Positions 33,998-36,584 of a stretch of DNA of 36,584 nt are shown here, piece after piece. Each line of letters opens with the position of its first letter. Within the stretch, counting starts at the first letter, position 1. The position numbers and the translations under genes were made by a program. This stretch comes from Gammaproteobacteria bacterium (GTDB taxonomy: Bacteria > Pseudomonadota > Gammaproteobacteria > Magnimaribacterales > Magnimaribacteraceae). The notes beneath the pieces were generated by a model. That model was given only the letters and a program-made list of their open reading frames with translations, had not been told where the DNA came from and did not search any database. The stretch is taken from NCBI GenBank assembly GCA_015660645.1, contig DQKS01000091.1, forward strand, positions 1 through 36,584. The letters are read 5' to 3'.

Positions 33998-35659
33998 TTA
34001 ATCACCCTTTTTTAAAGGCATTTCATAGTTATCGCTTATAGACTTCATTTCCTTTCTTAAAAGAATTAATGCTATTAGATTTGGAACTGTAGCTATTGGA
34101 CCAATAACTGTCGCAATATCCCATACTATTTTCGTATCGATAATTGCAGCAGTAAAGAAGGCTCCTACATATATAATTCTATAATAAAGAATCCATCCCT
34201 CTCCAAATAAATGGGCAGTAGCCCTATCTCCATAGTATGACCAAGCAATGGCCGTTGAGAATGCAAAGAGTAGTAAGCCTATTGCAACTATATATTGCCC
34301 GTAATCTCCAAAAATACTTCTCGTAAAGGCCTTACTAGTAAGATCTGCACCTATAAGAAGTGATTTACCTACAATCCTTACATCTTCAGTAAAGTTCTTA
34401 CCATTTCTAATATCTACAGACCCTGTGAAAAGATCATTATCCTCTTGATAGTAAGTAACATCTTCCGATACTGATCTGTTGTGAAGAAGAGTTATGTTTG
34501 AAGAAGGTACTAGTTGACCGTTTGTGATCTCTAAGCTGCCTGTGTAGCTCAATGGTCCATTACATGTGTATATATAATCTTGTAAAATTTTAATATCTTC
34601 CTGAGATTTGTCGCTATAACTACCATCTAGATAACATATTGCACTTTCTTCAAAACGGTTTTCAAATTTCTCCATCCATACTCCAGAAGACAAAATAACT
34701 AGCCCTGTAAGGGAGCATATTACAATTGTGTCTATAAATGGTTCTAGGATCGAAACCATGCCCTCCTCTACTGGATTTTCTGTTTTAGATGAGGCGTGTG
34801 CTATAGGTGCTGAACCTTGCCCAGCTTCATTAGAATATAGACCTCTATTTACACCTCGTGTTAAAGCAGCGGCTACGCTGGCTCCAAGAAAGCCTCCTAC
34901 GGCTGCCGTTGGAGTAAAAACATGAATAAAAATAAGTTTGAAAGATGGAATAATATTTTCGTAGTTACCAATAATTACAGCTAGAGCCCCTGTTATATAC
35001 CAAAATGCCATAAAAGGTACTAGCTTAGAAGCAATTTGAGCTATACGCTTAATTCCACCTATAATAACCATCCATAAAAGAACTGCCAGGACACCACCAG
35101 TAACTACTTTTGGAATATTAAAAGTATCATTCATCACAACGGATATGCTGCTAATTTGAGGCATATTGCCAGTCCCTATACACATCATCAGCAAACAAAC
35201 AGAAAATAAAATAGCTAACCATCTCTTTTTTAATCCGTTCTCAATATAATACATTGGTCCACCTGAAATAGAGCCATCAGGCAATGTTTCCCTATATTTA
35301 TGGGCTAAAGTTACTTCTACAAATTTAGTTGTCATACCGAGAAAAGCAGTTACCCACATCCAGAATATAGCTGCAGGACCACCTAAAAAGATTGCTAAAG
35401 CAACGCCACCGATATTTCCAGTGCCTACTGTTCCAGATAAAGCTGTAGTTAAGGCCTGGAAAGGAGTCGTTTCACCTTTTGTATCTTCTTTTACATATTT
35501 ACCGGATAAAATTCTCCACCCGTGTTTGAAATATTTTATCTGAGGAAATCCTAGATAAAAGGTAAAGAAAATTCCAGATCCTATTAAAAATGCAGGGAAC
35601 CAGTACTGATCAACAAGCCAGTAAGTCAGAAATTCAAGAACGGAAGTAAATGTGGCCAT
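33998..35659 (-). CDS. AGCS family Na+ (alanine/glycine):cation symporter
   Basis: Sodium-coupled importer of small amino acids. The family signature is clear: ALSGTVGTGNIGGVALAI (Na+ and substrate sites), GGPMYYIENGL, RGVNRGLYSNEAGQGSAPIAHASS, and late helices. About eleven membrane helices. At 553 aa it is roughly 80-100 longer than typical members, because of an insertion at about 332-435, between the helix ending SSGVWMEKF and the one starting DYGQYIVAIG. The insert is polar, has two Cys (342, 366) and a repeated motif (YTGSLEITNG and FTGSVDIRNG). By family topology it should lie in the periplasm. It sits 12 nt after grxC, likely co-transcribed. Na+ for it could come from Na+-NQR. Confidence 0.92.
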   Translation of the reverse strand: MATFTSVLEFLTYWLVDQYWFPAFLIGSGIFFTFYLGFPQIKYFKHGWRILSGKYVKEDTKGETTPFQALTTALSGTVGTGNIGGVALAIFLGGPAAIFWMWVTAFLGMTTKFVEVTLAHKYRETLPDGSISGGPMYYIENGLKKRWLAILFSVCLLMMCIGTGNMPQISSISVVMNDTFNIPKVVTGGVLAVLLWMVIIGGIKRIAQIASKLVPFMAFWYITGALAVIIGNYENIIPSFKLIFIHVFTPTAAVGGFLGASVAAALTRGVNRGLYSNEAGQGSAPIAHASSKTENPVEEGMVSILEPFIDTIVICSLTGLVILSSGVWMEKFENRFEESAICYLDGSYSDKSQEDIKILQDYIYTCNGPLSYTGSLEITNGQLVPSSNITLLHNRSVSEDVTYYQEDNDLFTGSVDIRNGKNFTEDVRIVGKSLLIGADLTSKAFTRSIFGDYGQYIVAIGLLLFAFSTAIAWSYYGDRATAHLFGEGWILYYRIIYVGAFFTAAIIDTKIVWDIATVIGPIATVPNLIALILLRKEMKSISDNYEMPLKKGD

Positions 35660-35671
35660 AACTATCCTTTT

Positions 35672-35893
35672 TTATTTATTAAAATATGCTTCTAGCTCTG
35701 TATAACCACCAATGTATGTAGAATCCTTTGTTATTTGTGGAAATGTTCTAGCATTAGGAAATTTTTCCATAAGATCTTCTCTAGAATAATCTATATCTAT
35801 CATGTATTTTTTAAATTCTAAACCTTTCATTTCACAAAGTTGTACTGCTTTATCGCAAAAAATGCATTGAGGCTTTGACCAAATTTCAATCAT
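35672..35893 (-). CDS. grxC: Glutaredoxin (CIFC active site)
   Basis: A 73-aa thioredoxin-fold reductase using glutathione. The dithiol active site is CIFC (residues 10-13, in SKPQCIFCDKA) rather than the usual CPYC. The cis-Pro segment TFPQI and the GSH-binding YIGGYTEL are intact. The length is a little shorter than GrxC (about 83). First gene of a grx-symporter pair and divergent from the membrane protein gene at the right edge. Symbol assigned by similarity to GrxC-like small glutaredoxins; the subclass is not certain. Confidence 0.85.
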   Translation of the reverse strand: MIEIWSKPQCIFCDKAVQLCEMKGLEFKKYMIDIDYSREDLMEKFPNARTFPQITKDSTYIGGYTELEAYFNK

Positions 35894-35932
35894 GTTTATT
35901 ATTTGTTCCTTATAGTTTAAATTGTGTAACCA

Positions 35933-36584
35933 ATGATACTTGAAGCTCTAACTAAATCGAATCAATTTTATGTTAAAAATCTATTTAAAATTATAAATAC
36001 TTGTGCATTTCCACTGCTACTAGTTAGTCTTCTCTCTTCGTACTCTTTTAATAATAACGAAAACTCCTCTTTGATTTTAACGTTTATTACAGCACTCCTA
36101 CAAGTTCATTTAACAGGGGTTTTAATTCTAGTGATAGCAGATATTAGTAATAATTCATTTCAATCAACTATTAATTATTACTTTAAATCTCTCTACTATA
36201 TTTTGCCTTTATTTTGCGTTAGCATTTTAACGGGATTAGCCATTGTGTTCGGTTTTTTTGCTTTTTTACTTCCAGGTATATTTATACTAGGTAAATTAAT
36301 CTTTGCTCAATACTTTGTTGTCTTAAGAGGAAAAGGAGTATTTGAAAGCTTAGAGCTAGCTTGGAATCTTGATTCATCAAGAGCATGGAATATTGGTATA
36401 ACAGTTTTTAGTCTAATGCTTTCAGGGGGTGTAGTAATTATTTTATTTATTACTAGTTTTATAAATGAACCTAATAATATAGAACCAGCAATTCTATTCA
36501 TCACTTCTATCTTAAGTTTTATCCTTATAAATGTTTACTTATACACTTTCCTTTTGCACCTTTTTTTAATTGGAGAAAACAACA
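35933..36584 (+). CDS. Polytopic membrane protein, 3'-truncated (possibly YciC/UPF0259-like)
   Basis: An open frame from ATG 35933 runs to the end of the window without a stop, so the ORF track lists only its antisense shadow. The visible 217 residues have about six hydrophobic segments (around 22-36, 47-68, 87-110, 110-130, 155-172, 185-212). The segment FAFLLPGIFILGKLIFAQYFVVL followed by GKGVFESLELAWNLDSSRAW resembles the P-G-I core and following 'A-x-x-x-S' stretch of YciC-like and related membrane-domain families. Function unknown. Divergent from grxC with a 39-nt gap; no clear Shine-Dalgarno. Confidence 0.6.
   Translation, partial: MILEALTKSNQFYVKNLFKIINTCAFPLLLVSLLSSYSFNNNENSSLILTFITALLQVHLTGVLILVIADISNNSFQSTINYYFKSLYYILPLFCVSILTGLAIVFGFFAFLLPGIFILGKLIFAQYFVVLRGKGVFESLELAWNLDSSRAWNIGITVFSLMLSGGVVIILFITSFINEPNNIEPAILFITSILSFILINVYLYTFLLHLFLIGENN

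Noticed and set aside
34728-34925. 65-aa plus-strand ORF inside the symporter
   Set aside because: Antisense shadow of the conserved AGCS signature region.
36307-36504. 65-aa minus-strand ORF
   Set aside because: It is antisense to a longer open membrane-protein frame that runs off the window end and has a plausible family pattern.
1-36584. CRISPR arrays, IS elements, prophage, toxin-antitoxin or defence genes
   Set aside because: No regular repeat-spacer pattern, transposase, integrase or known defence domain was found in any frame.

Overview
The window is a gene-dense, strongly AT-rich stretch of a gammaproteobacterial chromosome, probably from a free-living marine lineage with a small genome. 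SAR86-like bacteria are my best guess, inferred from base composition, tight gene packing, a sodium-pumping NADH dehydrogenase, an acyl-CoA dehydrogenase pair and a CoA-transferase. No rRNA, tRNA, CRISPR array, IS element or phage gene is visible. Nearly all genes are recognisable core metabolism, and the window looks like stable chromosome rather than an accessory island.

Layout. 1-5147: the 3' end of etfA, then trmA and metH on the minus strand, overlapping by 8 nt. 5233-8240: nfuA (Fe-S carrier) and sbcB (exonuclease I) on plus, meeting csiV head-on. 7287-11223: mfd-csiV on minus. 11301-22264: a long plus-strand run of two acyl-CoA dehydrogenases, a long GAPDH, nqrABCDEF, apbE and nqrM, closed by a bidirectional hairpin terminator shared with aceA. 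22303-25396: aceA (isocitrate lyase) and purB on minus. 25466-27136: a secreted amidohydrolase, a 30-codon membrane ORF and a YhbQ-like GIY-YIG protein. 27122-28201: mnmA on minus. 28270-32152: icd-clpS-clpA on plus. Then infA (minus), a 36-codon membrane ORF (plus), a CaiB/BaiF CoA-transferase (minus), a 269-bp AT-rich gap with a consensus DnaA-box match, an AGCS Na+/alanine-type symporter and a glutaredoxin (minus), and a 3'-truncated membrane protein gene missing from the ORF track.

Working together. NqrABCDEF is the respiratory Na+ pump. ApbE attaches FMN to NqrB and NqrC, and NqrM is its Fe-S maturation factor, so the whole biogenesis set is in one run. The Na+ gradient could drive the AGCS symporter. 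The GAPDH and the acyl-CoA dehydrogenase pair just upstream supply NADH and reduced ETF, and an ETF subunit gene lies at the left edge. AceA and Icd are the two enzymes competing for isocitrate. MetH, TrmA, MnmA, InfA, ClpS/ClpA, Mfd, ExoI and NfuA are housekeeping.

Two neighbourhoods resemble, from memory, blocks of Pseudomonas chromosomes: csiV-mfd-gap-nqr-apbE and aceA-purB-mnmA-icd-clpSA-infA. Here they abut at the terminator near 22280. The departures are the acyl-CoA dehydrogenases inserted before gap and the absence of hflD between purB and mnmA. The most notable molecular oddities are a D-G-Y-T-S-P-T flavinylation motif in NqrB in place of the usual S-G-A-T, an Mfd lacking most of domain D3, and a roughly 100-residue insertion with a duplicated motif in the AGCS symporter. 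I did not find a convincing new multi-gene system.
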